A stretch of 64,000 nucleotides of DNA from NCBI RefSeq assembly GCF_025359345.1, contig NZ_JANYGQ010000022.1:248001-312000 (forward strand), given 5' to 3'. The notes under the pieces were generated by a model, which worked only from the letters and a program-made list of their open reading frames with translations, ran no database searches and was not told the DNA's origin. Source of the DNA: Mucilaginibacter sp. (GTDB lineage Bacteria > Bacteroidota > Bacteroidia > Sphingobacteriales > Sphingobacteriaceae). Within the stretch, counting starts at the first letter, position 1, and each line of letters opens with the position of its first letter. A program made the position numbers and the translations under genes. Positions 7,263 to 16,199 of this stretch are shown here, in pieces.

Positions 7263-9824
7263 TTAATTGCCGCCTTTTTGCAGCGTTTCCAGGTGGCGTT
7301 CGAGGCTGTATTCATCAGGATATAATACATCCCGTGCCTTGCTGCCTTCAAACGGCCCCACTATACCTGCGGCTTCCAACTGATCGATGATCCTGCCGGC
7401 GCGGTTGTAACCCAGCTTCATCTTGCGTTGAATTAACGATGTGGAGCCTTGCTGGTGCAGCACTATCAGGCGGGCTGCATCTTCAAACATCGGGTCGCGG
7501 TTATCCGGGTCAAAATCTTTAGGGCTGCTTGTCTCGCCTTCGCCAACATACTCAGGCAGCAACATTGCCGATGGATAGCCACGCTGGTTACCGATAAAGT
7601 CGGATATCCGCTCTACTTCATGTGTATCTACAAAGGCGCATTGCAAACGAATCAGGTCGCTGCCGGTTGACAGCAACATATCACCACGACCGATCAACTG
7701 GTCGGCGCCGCCACTATCCAATATGGTGCGCGAATCAATTTTCGACAACACCCTGAATGCCAGCCTCGAAGGGAAGTTGGCCTTAATGGTACCCGTAATA
7801 ATATTTACCGAAGGCCTTTGCGTGGCAATTACCAGGTGTATACCTACTGCACGGGCCAACTGTGCAATACGGGCAATCGGTACCTCCACCTCTTTGCCTG
7901 CGGTCATCATCAAATCGGCAAACTCGTCAATCACCAGCACAATAAAGGGCAGGTAACGGTGTTTTTCCGGGTCGCTTATTTTCCGGTGCACAAACTTTTC
8001 GTTGTATTCTTTTAAGTTACGTACCTGCGCATCCTTCAGCAAATCGTAGCGCTGGTCCATCTCGATACAAAGCGAGTTAAGCGTATTCACCACCTTTTTT
8101 GTATCAGTAATAATCGCATCAGCCTCATCAGGCAGTTTGGCCAAAAAGTGCCGCTCTATTTTGCGGAACAACGTTAACTCCACCTTTTTAGGGTCAACCA
8201 GTACAAACTTTAGCTCCGACGGGTGTTTCTTATATAGCAGCGAAACCAATATGGCATTGATACCAACCGATTTACCCTGCCCGGTGGCACCTGCAACCAG
8301 CAAGTGAGGCATCTTGGCCAAATCGGCAATAAATACTTCGTTGCTGATGGTTTTACCAAGCGCAATTGGCAAATCCATCGTGGTGTTCTGGTACTTTTCG
8401 GTAGACAAAACCGACCGCATGGAAACCATTTCGGGGTGCTGATTAGGCACTTCGATACCTATAGTGCCTTTACCCGGCATCGGGGCAATAATACGGATAC
8501 CCAAAGCGGCGAGGCTCAAGGCAATATCGTCCTCCAGGTTTTTTATTTTGGAGATTCGCACACCCGGCGCAGGGATAATTTCATATAGGGTAACTGTTGG
8601 GCCAATAGTCGCCTTTATCTTATCTATCTCGATATTATAATGATTCAGCGTTTCAACAATTTTGTTTTTGTTGGCCTCCAGCTCGTCGGAGTTTACACTT
8701 ATTTTATTTGAGCCATAGTTTTCAAGCAAATCAAGCGGCGGATATTTGTACGACGCAAGGTCGAGCTTATGGTCATAAATACCGAACTGGTCGAGCAGGC
8801 TTTTGGCCTTTTCATCATCGGCTGTTTCAATGTTTAAAACAGGGGTTGGCCTTTCCACACCAACCGTTAATGGGATGTCGCTTTCTGTTACATCCCGGCT
8901 CATCTCCGGGTCGGGAGTTAGTATCAACGGCTCATGAAAAACCGGGTTCTGTACAAATTCCTGTTGTTTAAGCGGCTCGGGGTTTACTGTTTTTTCAGCA
9001 TTTTCCTTTATCCTGTTTGCGCGGCCGGGCCATTCTTTAGGAATCGAAATTTCTTCTTCTTCCAGTTCAATCGGCTCCGGTACAATGTCGCCAACAGGCG
9101 CTGTCTCTACCGTTTTTGGCTCGCGTTTAGGTATTTTAAAGTCGATGTTGTACGCTATGATCAATACTGTTAAAGCAAGGAAAACAAGTATACCTCCTGT
9201 GCCGGTTTGGCCTATTTGAGCATCAAGCAGCAGGTTAGTATAGTAACCGAAACCTCCTTCGACATAATTTGGTGTATCGCTTAAAAATGTGTGAAAAAAA
9301 CCAATGGTAACGGAAATAAATATTAAAGCGAAAAAGCCATAGGCCAGCGTTTTACTTAGCGGCAACAGGCGAACCTTAAAAACCATGCGGTAGCCTGCTA
9401 TAAAAAATATAAATACAAATACAAACGATGCCAGCCCGAACCATTCGAAAATAAACTGGTTTGACACCAATGCGCCCAATTTACCGGCCCAGTTTTCAAC
9501 TACGGGGCTTTTCACGTGGTTTTCCATCAGCTCTTGCGTGGTGCGGAACAGGTTATGCCAGCCGCCGTTGGTGGGCGATACGTAGCTTTGGTCTTCCTGC
9601 CAGGTAAAAAGGTAGGATGTAAACGCCACCAAAAAATATACTGATAACAGCAGTAGAAATAACCCGGAAATTTTTATTAACTTGCTGTTCAGCAGGTCGC
9701 GAGAGTAGGGATTTTCTACTCTTTGTTTGATAGGCCGCTCCTTCTCAGCCTTTGATGCTGGCTGGCGTGGCTGATTTTCTGGCTTGAAACTATTTGATTT
9801 AAATTGATTTCCTTTTACCGGCAT
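7263..9824 (-). CDS. ftsK: DNA translocase FtsK/SpoIIIE
   Basis: This is a membrane-anchored DNA pump that clears the chromosome from the division septum and aids dimer resolution. Four transmembrane helices lie in residues ~50-225, followed by an acidic, proline-rich linker. The motor domain has Walker A GATGQGKSVG near residue 510, Walker B-like VLVIDEFADLMM, and ATQRPSVNIITGTIKANFPSR. The C-terminal winged-helix gamma domain (about the last 60 residues) contains QRKMKLGYNRAGRIIDQLE and reads orienting DNA sequences. At 853 residues it is complete. The gene is followed by lolA. Confidence 0.97.
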   Translation of the reverse strand: MPVKGNQFKSNSFKPENQPRQPASKAEKERPIKQRVENPYSRDLLNSKLIKISGLFLLLLSVYFLVAFTSYLFTWQEDQSYVSPTNGGWHNLFRTTQELMENHVKSPVVENWAGKLGALVSNQFIFEWFGLASFVFVFIFFIAGYRMVFKVRLLPLSKTLAYGFFALIFISVTIGFFHTFLSDTPNYVEGGFGYYTNLLLDAQIGQTGTGGILVFLALTVLIIAYNIDFKIPKREPKTVETAPVGDIVPEPIELEEEEISIPKEWPGRANRIKENAEKTVNPEPLKQQEFVQNPVFHEPLILTPDPEMSRDVTESDIPLTVGVERPTPVLNIETADDEKAKSLLDQFGIYDHKLDLASYKYPPLDLLENYGSNKISVNSDELEANKNKIVETLNHYNIEIDKIKATIGPTVTLYEIIPAPGVRISKIKNLEDDIALSLAALGIRIIAPMPGKGTIGIEVPNQHPEMVSMRSVLSTEKYQNTTMDLPIALGKTISNEVFIADLAKMPHLLVAGATGQGKSVGINAILVSLLYKKHPSELKFVLVDPKKVELTLFRKIERHFLAKLPDEADAIITDTKKVVNTLNSLCIEMDQRYDLLKDAQVRNLKEYNEKFVHRKISDPEKHRYLPFIVLVIDEFADLMMTAGKEVEVPIARIAQLARAVGIHLVIATQRPSVNIITGTIKANFPSRLAFRVLSKIDSRTILDSGGADQLIGRGDMLLSTGSDLIRLQCAFVDTHEVERISDFIGNQRGYPSAMLLPEYVGEGETSSPKDFDPDNRDPMFEDAARLIVLHQQGSTSLIQRKMKLGYNRAGRIIDQLEAAGIVGPFEGSKARDVLYPDEYSLERHLETLQKGGN

Positions 9825-9847
9825 CCTGATATACCCCTGATATGGTG

Positions 9848-9855
9848 CAAATATA
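9848..9855 (-). promoter_or_regulatory. Possible -7 element for ftsK
   Basis: On the minus strand this reads TATATTTG, matching the Bacteroidota TAnnTTTG consensus, about 24 bases before the ftsK start. No convincing -33 TTTG is seen at the right spacing, so this is tentative. Confidence 0.35.
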
Positions 9856-10000
9856 AAGTTAATAGATTAAACAACTTATTTACCTTGATTTTTTAATTTT
9901 TTAGTAATATTGGAAGGTGTTAGGAAATAAACGCTAAATTGGGTTAAAAAATTCTCCGACTAATTACATTTACCTTGGTATCGCAAGAAAAATATAGAGA

Positions 10001-10648
10001 ATGGGTGTTGAGAAACTGGAACAATACATAACTACTGCCGACCTGGACAATCTTGATGCTTTGCTGCGCGAAAACCCCGCGCTGGCAAAAACCCGAACCA
10101 GTCACCAGGTTTCGCCGTTGATGTTGTCCTGCTATTACAAAAAGCCAGGAGTAACTGACATTATTTTAAAATATCTTGATGAAATAAACCTGTTCGAAGC
10201 ATCGGCAGCAGGAAGATTTGATGTGGTTGCAAACCTTGTTTATGCCCATCCCGACGCCATAAATTTTTATGCTGAAGATGGCTTTACCCCGCTTGGCCTT
10301 GCCTGTTATTTTGGGCATGCCGAAATTGCCCAATACCTGGTACTTAAAGGCGCCGATGTAAATATGCCGTCGAACAATGGCTTCAGGGTTTACCCACTGC
10401 ACTCTGCCGCCGCCGGTAATTATACCCAAATTGCCCGCATGCTGATTGAAAATAACGCACTTATTAACGTAAAACAACAAGCCGGCGCTACAGCCCTCCA
10501 CTCGGCAGCACAAAATGGCAATATTGATTTGCTGATATTATTGCTGGAACATGGAGCTGATGTTACTGCGCGTATGGAAGGCGGCAAATTACCGGCCGAC
10601 CTGGCAAGGGAAAAGGGGTTTGTTGAGATAGCTGAGGCTTTGGATTAA
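10001..10648 (+). CDS. Ankyrin-repeat protein
   Basis: This 215-residue cytoplasmic protein is built almost entirely of ankyrin repeats. Typical units include GFTPLGLACYFGHAEIAQYLVLKGADVN, VYPLHSAAAGNYTQIARMLIENNALIN and ATALHSAAQNGNIDLLILLLEHGADV. About five repeats are visible and there is no signal peptide. Ankyrin repeats bind proteins; the partner is unknown and the neighbours give no hint. It is divergent from ftsK, and a dispersed inverted repeat follows its stop. Confidence 0.88.
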   Translation: MGVEKLEQYITTADLDNLDALLRENPALAKTRTSHQVSPLMLSCYYKKPGVTDIILKYLDEINLFEASAAGRFDVVANLVYAHPDAINFYAEDGFTPLGLACYFGHAEIAQYLVLKGADVNMPSNNGFRVYPLHSAAAGNYTQIARMLIENNALINVKQQAGATALHSAAQNGNIDLLILLLEHGADVTARMEGGKLPADLAREKGFVEIAEALD

Positions 10649-10660
10649 ATTTTTTCTCCC

Positions 10661-10761
10661 GTAGAGACGCAATACTTGCGTCTCCCCCATGCAAATCAAA
10701 TTAACAATAATCGTGTTTCATTCTGTGTTATTGGTCCGAGACGCAAGTATTGCGTCTCTAC
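10661..10761. repeat. Inverted repeat 'gtagagacgcaatacttgcg', copy 1
   Basis: Left arm gtagagacgcaatacttgcg and right arm cgcaagtattgcgtctctac are perfect reverse complements. The element lies between convergent genes. A degenerate copy is at 38767-38877. Confidence 0.85.
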
Positions 10762-10773
10762 GAAAATTGACAT

Positions 10774-11667
10774 CTATTTCCCATAAAAATCAACCGCAGC
10801 CTTCGCAATTTTGGCGATTGTGCCATCCCTTGTCGCCTCATCATCCGTTGAATTGCATACGAATACCGAGATAGCCAGGTGCTTGCCATTTGGCAGCGTG
10901 ATTATGCCTACATCGTTGGTGGCCGGCGATAAACCTACATCATTTGTCGGTGATGTACCGGTTTTATGAGCTACGGGCATTGTTGCAGGCAACAGTCCCT
11001 TCAGGCGTTTTGGGCCGGTACTGGTTTCGAGCATTATTTTATATAAAAACTCAGTGCTGCTTTTCGAAGTGATGTCGCCTTTATAGAATCTATCCAGCAA
11101 AATGGTCATTTCAACAGGTTTACACCAGTTGGTATATTGCAGCTCCCACGACGAAGCCATATCGGCCTCGGTTGCTCTTACAGCAATTCCCCTTATACAC
11201 AACCGGAGCATATAGTCCTGCACGGTTTTGGGGCCATCAATTTTTTTCAACAGCATATCGCAGGCTATGTTGTCACTCTGCGATACCATGTAACCCAGCA
11301 AATCGGCAATCGTAACGTCAACATCGCCATCCGGAAATTTGTCGCGCAGCGGGCTGTGGGTGTTTTTCACCATGTCGCGTTTTTTAAAATGGATTTTCTG
11401 GTCGAGTTTCAACACACCCGAATCAACCAAATGCAGCACGGTTAATGCAATCGGGAACTTCATTACGCTGTGGAGCACCAAACGGGCGCCGCCGTTAACT
11501 GAAAGTGTGTCGCGGCTTTCCAAGCCCATCAGCGATACCCCAACGATGCCTTTTATAGGTTTAGTGATCTCTTTTATTTGCTGGCGAAGGTCGCCTTGCT
11601 GCGCCTTCACGTATACCGGAATTAAAAAAATCAGTATTAAAGTAACTGAGTATATAAACTTTTTCAT
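10774..11667 (-). CDS. Class A beta-lactamase, PER/VEB/CfxA-like (subclass A2)
   Basis: This is a secreted serine beta-lactamase that hydrolyses beta-lactam antibiotics. After a signal peptide (MKKFIYSVTLILIFLIPVYVKAQ) all family motifs are present: S67-V-M-K70 (the SxxK), S131-D-N, E167 as the general base, and K235-T-G. At 297 residues it is full length. The ATEADM context and overall pattern resemble the Bacteroidota A2 branch. It has no mobile element or regulator beside it and looks like a resident chromosomal gene. The spectrum cannot be predicted from sequence alone. Confidence 0.93.
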   Translation of the reverse strand: MKKFIYSVTLILIFLIPVYVKAQQGDLRQQIKEITKPIKGIVGVSLMGLESRDTLSVNGGARLVLHSVMKFPIALTVLHLVDSGVLKLDQKIHFKKRDMVKNTHSPLRDKFPDGDVDVTIADLLGYMVSQSDNIACDMLLKKIDGPKTVQDYMLRLCIRGIAVRATEADMASSWELQYTNWCKPVEMTILLDRFYKGDITSKSSTEFLYKIMLETSTGPKRLKGLLPATMPVAHKTGTSPTNDVGLSPATNDVGIITLPNGKHLAISVFVCNSTDDEATRDGTIAKIAKAAVDFYGK

Positions 11668-11693
11668 ACTTAAAATAGGGTCAATATGTAAGC

Positions 11694-11779
11694 GCCAGGA
11701 ACCAAGATTAAGGAAAAATTATATAAAATAGAAAGATATTTTTTTCTCTTGATTCTTGCTGTCTTGATTCTTGACTCTC
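11694..11779. repeat. Degenerate inverted repeat, 'cttgattcttgac' family
   Basis: Contains ggaaccaagattaagg on the left and tcttgattcttgctgtcttg on the right, a weak inverted repeat. It resembles the clearer element at 49069-49163. It lies between the hydrolase stop and the beta-lactamase start, on the same strand. Confidence 0.5.
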
Positions 11780-11791
11780 TTACTAACGCAT

Positions 11792-13222
11792 TTATTTTGT
11801 ATGAATTTTAATCCAGTCGGCAATTATTTTCATGGCTGACGGAGCCATGGTTTCATCGATCTTTTCGTATTCCGAAACATCGCCTGTGGTTGCAGTTTGC
11901 AATAAGTGGTTTAGGCCGTCTAAAGGTCGCACCTCGACATTTTTATTACCGTTTTTGGTAAGTATCTCTTTTATCAAACCCAAATTGGCCGTTGCGTCAA
12001 CCTGGGTATCCTTAGTACCGTTTACGGCCAGTACCGGGCATTTTACCTGGGCAAGGTCTTTTTTTGCGTCATAAATTATAAAATACCGCATCCATGGCAG
12101 GTTGTATAAACTGTTGTATTGTTTAAAAAGATCCGGACCGGTTAAATTGGTAGTACGGAGCGCTTTCTGCGTTTCTGGTGTTTGCGCCTTTTTCCAGGCA
12201 TCAAATACAGGCGTTATTTTCGCATCCAGCGCCTCCACTGATCCTGATAAAGCAAACAGCGCTAATATATCATCATTCAAATCGGCAAAGGCTTTAATCG
12301 CAACGCTGTCGATCCCCAGTTTTTTAAGCTGGTAGGCATTTTGCTCGGTGTTTATTCTTGCACCGCCAACTTCCGACGCGCCCCACATAACAATAAAGCT
12401 TACATCCTTGCGCCGCGCTGCAACCATTGGGGCAATCATACCACCCTCGCTATGGCCGATAAGGCCCACGTGTTTTTTATCGACATCGGCACGTGTCTCC
12501 AAATAGTTAAGACTGGCCTCCACATCACGAGAAAAATCGAGGCTGGTGGCGTTTTTTATATCACCGAGTGTGCTTTTACCAGCGCCCCTGTCATCAACCC
12601 TTAAAACTGCTATGCCGTTTTTGGTGAGGTAGTCAGCGAGCACCCAATACAGCTTGTGACCGAAGATGGTACCATCCCTGTCCTGTGTACCGCTCCCGCT
12701 AATGATGATCACCGCCGGATATTTACCATCACCATTGGGACGGGTAAACGTTGCGCCATAATGCAGGCTTTTATCCATATTGGCGTACTCAACATCCTGG
12801 CTGTAATAGCCAAAAGGTGGCTTTGGTGTTTGCGTTCGTATCTTGTCTTTCCCTAGAGCTGCCTTTTCATCGGCAGTAATATGCTTCAAATTTAGCGGCG
12901 TACAGCCCCCGCCCTGCGAATAAGTGCCGGTAATATCGCTTTTACCATCCCACAAGCCTTTATAACCACCGCCGATCGCTGCAATTTGTATGCTGAGGCT
13001 ATCCCCTTTTAATATCGCCTTGCTGCAGGCAATGCCGAATGCTTTTTGGTCCGGGCTATCAAAATTAGCAGAGTAGCCGTCTGCTGTTTTGGTAATGTTA
13101 AAAACAAGGTGGAGGTTTACGCTGGCGACAGATATGGTCCCCATCCAACTACCGGTTATATCCTGCGCCATTGCCTGGCCCGTTGCAAAAAAAGCCATGG
13201 TGCAAATAAGTAATTTCTTCAT
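11792..13222 (-). CDS. Secreted alpha/beta hydrolase (acyl esterase or peptidase-like)
   Basis: This 476-residue protein has a signal peptide (MKKLLICTMAFFATGQAMAQ), an N-terminal beta-rich domain of about 110 residues (ITGSWMGTISV...), and an alpha/beta hydrolase domain. The nucleophile elbow is GHSEGGMIAP, the oxyanion region is IISGSGTQDRDG, the acid is likely in VNGTKDTQVD, and the histidine is in LDGLNHLLQ. Members are esterases or peptidases of the S9-like group. It starts directly after the sdpI-like stop, so it is the third gene of the sdpR-sdpI operon. Confidence 0.88.
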   Translation of the reverse strand: MKKLLICTMAFFATGQAMAQDITGSWMGTISVASVNLHLVFNITKTADGYSANFDSPDQKAFGIACSKAILKGDSLSIQIAAIGGGYKGLWDGKSDITGTYSQGGGCTPLNLKHITADEKAALGKDKIRTQTPKPPFGYYSQDVEYANMDKSLHYGATFTRPNGDGKYPAVIIISGSGTQDRDGTIFGHKLYWVLADYLTKNGIAVLRVDDRGAGKSTLGDIKNATSLDFSRDVEASLNYLETRADVDKKHVGLIGHSEGGMIAPMVAARRKDVSFIVMWGASEVGGARINTEQNAYQLKKLGIDSVAIKAFADLNDDILALFALSGSVEALDAKITPVFDAWKKAQTPETQKALRTTNLTGPDLFKQYNSLYNLPWMRYFIIYDAKKDLAQVKCPVLAVNGTKDTQVDATANLGLIKEILTKNGNKNVEVRPLDGLNHLLQTATTGDVSEYEKIDETMAPSAMKIIADWIKIHTK

Positions 13223-13888
13223 TTAGTTTTGGTTGGTTTGATGATTTTTAAAATAGATGTATGAGTACGTAACCGGCACAAGCGTAAGCACCGCTATGCT
13301 GCCAATAAACACGATGGTTGATAATGTTGCCGGCAATAACAGCGTAGCAATAGTTACTACAATGCCACCGACAAACCACAACCTGCCCGCCAGCCGATGC
13401 GTTGTGCGCCAGTTGTCTTCACTTTCCAGCGTCCACGGCGTGCGTATTCCTGCAAAATAATTTGGTTTAATACTATTCATTACGTTGCCCATAAAAGCGA
13501 AAAACAAGCCCGCCAGTGGCAATATCAACTTGTCGATTGCCAGCCCGTGGTGAACGGTTGCAAATATGATGGCAATATTCAATGCCGATAAAAACAAAAC
13601 AACGGCAAAACCTATTTTCCTGAACGTCTCCTCGCCCACCTTTACCTGTTTCTTAGGGTCGATAGCAGGCAGAAATTTCAAAAGCAGGTACACCAATAAA
13701 GCGGTGAATAGCAAGATACCCGCCAATATTATCATTTCACTTTTATCGCCGTAACGATCAACTTTGCCACTAATACCATAATGAACAGGAACAATTGCAG
13801 GCAATGCGTTGTAAACACTTGCCAGGTACCCGGCAGGCAGCACCCAAACTACCAGTGCAGCCAAATCCATATATGTAAACTTTTTCAT
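13223..13888 (-). CDS. SdpI-family membrane protein (DUF1648 plus SdpI domain)
   Basis: A membrane protein of 221 residues with about six hydrophobic helices. The N-terminal DUF1648 part contains LPAIVPVHYGISGKVDRYGDK, and the SdpI part contains FAGIRTPWTLESEDNWRTTHR, the family signature. In Bacillus, SdpI gives immunity to the SdpC toxin and also sequesters the repressor SdpR. Here it sits directly after an SdpR-like ArsR gene, which matches that arrangement, but no sdpC-like toxin is visible nearby. Immunity is therefore not shown; a stress-sensing role is possible. Confidence 0.88.
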   Translation of the reverse strand: MKKFTYMDLAALVVWVLPAGYLASVYNALPAIVPVHYGISGKVDRYGDKSEMIILAGILLFTALLVYLLLKFLPAIDPKKQVKVGEETFRKIGFAVVLFLSALNIAIIFATVHHGLAIDKLILPLAGLFFAFMGNVMNSIKPNYFAGIRTPWTLESEDNWRTTHRLAGRLWFVGGIVVTIATLLLPATLSTIVFIGSIAVLTLVPVTYSYIYFKNHQTNQN

Positions 13889-13900
13889 CGTGATTTATTT

Positions 13901-14164
13901 TTAATTTTTAGGTGATTGTAAACTAATAATCCATTTAAGCATTTCGTCCATTACTGTAGTATTCAGCGAGTAGTAGATAAACTGCCCCTCTTTAACTGAT
14001 ACCACCAGGCCTGCTTGCCGCAGCAAATCCAGATGATGCGAGATGCTGGGCTTCGAGATATTAAACTGGTCAGCAATCTCGCCGGCTGTAAGGTCTTTCT
14101 CCTTCAGCAGTTCAAGTATCTCCCGGCGGGTGGGATCGTTAAGTGCTTTAAACAACGAGTTCAA
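13901..14164 (-). CDS. ArsR/SdpR-type winged-helix autorepressor
   Basis: An 87-residue winged-helix repressor. The recognition region is AGEIADQFNISKPSISHHLDLLRQAGLV, and the start LFKALNDPTRREILELL is typical of SdpR-like proteins. No metal-binding ELCVCDL motif is present, so it is unlikely to sense metals. The start is a TTG at 14164: no in-frame ATG lies upstream before a stop codon, and MNSLFKALNDPTRREI fits the family N-terminus. A perfect palindrome lies 19 bases upstream, the probable autoregulatory site. It heads the operon with sdpI and the hydrolase. Confidence 0.9.
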   Translation of the reverse strand: MNSLFKALNDPTRREILELLKEKDLTAGEIADQFNISKPSISHHLDLLRQAGLVVSVKEGQFIYYSLNTTVMDEMLKWIISLQSPKN

Positions 14165-14182
14165 TTTTCTTTGGTATTTATA

Positions 14183-14204
14183 TATTTAGACAAATGTCTA
14201 AATA
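14183..14204. promoter_or_regulatory. Palindromic operator of the sdpR-like repressor
   Basis: tatttagaca-aa-tgtctaaata is a perfect palindrome with 10-bp arms and a 2-bp centre. Its form and place, just before the ArsR-type gene, are those of an autorepression operator. Confidence 0.8.
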
Positions 14205-14225
14205 CTTTGTTACAAATACAAAATG

Positions 14226-14336
14226 TTTTTTACCACGGAGGCGCGAAGTTGAAAACACAGAGGGCACTGAGCCTTCTTATTCAATATTTTTTTCTCTGTG
14301 AACTCTGTGGCTTCTCTGTTACTCAGTGGTTAAAAA
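14226..14336. repeat. Inverted repeat 'taccacggag...ctcagtggtta'
   Basis: The outer arms tttttaccacgga and ctcagtggttaaaaa pair, with inner aacacagag facing ctctgtg. It is a dispersed-repeat type common in this phylum, located between divergent genes. Confidence 0.65.
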
Positions 14337-14426
14337 CGACCATGCAATGGCAAAATGATTTTTTTGTTACCATCACTATAATTCTATAAAAATTCGTTAC
14401 TTGTAGGTATCAATCAAAACAGTATC

Positions 14427-16052
14427 ATGCAACGAAGAAATTTCCTAAAAACCGGCTCGCTGGCGGGTTTAACTTTGGCTACCCTTGGCGCGGCTTCATG
14501 CAGTCCATCATCTTCAAAAAAAGAATCACCCGGCGATGCCGCTGCTAACAAAACTGACGACTTTGCTTTAAACGAAGTTACTATCGACACTTTGCAGGAG
14601 AAAATGAAGAGCAAGGAATATACTTCGCGCTCGATAACCGAAATGTACCTGAAACGCATTGATGAAATTGATAAAAACGGGCCGAAGCTAAATTCGGTTA
14701 TTGAAATAAATAAAGATGCGCTTAACATGGCCGATGCTATGGATAAAGAACGCGCCGCAGGCAAAGTGCGCGGGCCGCTGCATGGTATACCCGTTTTGAT
14801 AAAAGATAATATTAACACCGGCGACAACATGCACACCACGGCCGGGGCGTCAGCCATCGGCGACAACTTTGCAAAGCAGGATGCATTTATAGCGCACAAG
14901 CTGCGCGCGGCAGGCGCTGTGTTGCTTGGTAAAACCAACTTAAGCGAGTGGGCCAACTTCCGCAGCACGCACTCCACCAGCGGCTGGAGCAGCCGTGGCG
15001 GGCAAACCAAGTGCCCGTATATTTTAGACCGTAACCCCAGCGGCTCGAGTGCTGGTTCAGGATCGGCGGCATCGGCCAATTTGTGTGCTATTGCTATAGG
15101 CACGGAAACTGATGGATCGATTGTATCGCCATCATCAGTGAACGGGCTGGTAGGTATTAAACCCACCGTTGGTTTGTGGAGTCGCTTTGGCATTATACCA
15201 ATATCAAAAACCCAGGATACCGCCGGGCCGATGGCACGTACCGTACGTGATGCAGCCATAATGCTTGGCGCCTTAGCAGGCGAGGACCCGCAGGACGTGT
15301 ATACCCTTACCAGCAAAGGCAAAGTTGAACCCGATTATACCAAATTTTTAAATGCCGACGGCCTCAAAGGCAAACGCATCGGCGTTGAAAAAGACGGGAT
15401 GAAGATTAACCCTGCCATGGATGCCATATTTAAGGAAGCCCTGGATACGCTGAAAAGCAAAGGCGCCACAATTGTTGAGGTTGAGCTGTACAAACAGCTA
15501 AAAGAGATTGGCAAAAATTCGTTTACCGTGTTACTTTATGAGTTTAAAGACGGCCTGAACAAATATTTAAGCGAAGCGAACTCGAAAACAAAATCGCTGG
15601 CAGATGTTATAGCCTTTAACAAAACCAACGAGCCTAAAGCTATGCCCTTTTTTAAACAGGAAATACTGGAACAGGCCAATGCCAAAGGCGGCCTTGACGC
15701 AAAGGAGTATCTTGATGCCGTTAAAAAAACAACAACCATTACCCGCAATGCAATTGATAAACTGTTAAAGGATAACAAACTTGACGCCATTACAGCTCCA
15801 ACCAATGGCTTTGCAGTATGTATCGACCTGGTAAATGGCGATTATGATAACGGCTTCGGTTTTTCGAGCCCTGCCGCTATGGCTGGGTACCCGCACATAA
15901 CTGTGCCTATGGGTTACGCATACGGGTTGCCGGTTGGGATTTCATTTATCAGTTCGGCTTATAAGGAAGCAGATATTATTACCCTTGGCTATGCCTATGA
16001 GCAAGCGTCGAAAAAGAGGGTGAAGCCGGAGTTTAAGGAGGTGGTAGGATAG
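14427..16052 (+). CDS. Amidase-signature family lipoprotein
   Basis: An amidase of 541 residues with the Ser-cisSer-Lys triad. K126 lies in PVLIKDNINTG, the cis-serine S207 in PSGSSAGSGSA, and the nucleophile S231 in ETDGSIVSPSS; the 24-residue gap between the two serines is the family spacing. The N-terminus MQRRNFLKTGSLAGLTLATLG has a Tat-like start and then a lipobox GAASC (C25), so the enzyme is probably exported folded and lipid-anchored. It resembles secreted amidases rather than GatA, since no gatB or gatC is near. The substrate is unknown. Confidence 0.92.
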   Translation: MQRRNFLKTGSLAGLTLATLGAASCSPSSSKKESPGDAAANKTDDFALNEVTIDTLQEKMKSKEYTSRSITEMYLKRIDEIDKNGPKLNSVIEINKDALNMADAMDKERAAGKVRGPLHGIPVLIKDNINTGDNMHTTAGASAIGDNFAKQDAFIAHKLRAAGAVLLGKTNLSEWANFRSTHSTSGWSSRGGQTKCPYILDRNPSGSSAGSGSAASANLCAIAIGTETDGSIVSPSSVNGLVGIKPTVGLWSRFGIIPISKTQDTAGPMARTVRDAAIMLGALAGEDPQDVYTLTSKGKVEPDYTKFLNADGLKGKRIGVEKDGMKINPAMDAIFKEALDTLKSKGATIVEVELYKQLKEIGKNSFTVLLYEFKDGLNKYLSEANSKTKSLADVIAFNKTNEPKAMPFFKQEILEQANAKGGLDAKEYLDAVKKTTTITRNAIDKLLKDNKLDAITAPTNGFAVCIDLVNGDYDNGFGFSSPAAMAGYPHITVPMGYAYGLPVGISFISSAYKEADIITLGYAYEQASKKRVKPEFKEVVG

Positions 16053-16059
16053 TTGATTA

Positions 16060-16199
16060 AGTTGGACTGAGTTAGAATAGGTTGATTGAGTTGATAAATT
16101 ATTAGCAAAATAAACCTGGCTACTTATCCGATTTGAGCCACTATTTACTACTTTTATCGCGTTCATACCATGAACTATGAACCATCAACTATCAACTAA
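16060..16199. repeat. Degenerate intergenic repeat 'gttgattgagttgat / atcaactatcaact'
   Basis: Several gttgatt and gagttga units on the left face atcaactatcaacta on the right. It fills the gap between the amidase and DUF72 genes. The pairing is imperfect. Confidence 0.4.

Noticed and set aside
14414-15322. 302-codon minus-strand ORF inside the amidase gene
   Set aside because: It is an antisense shadow of a clear amidase with full catalytic motifs. Its translation is rich in Ser, Ala and Leu and has no recognisable domain.
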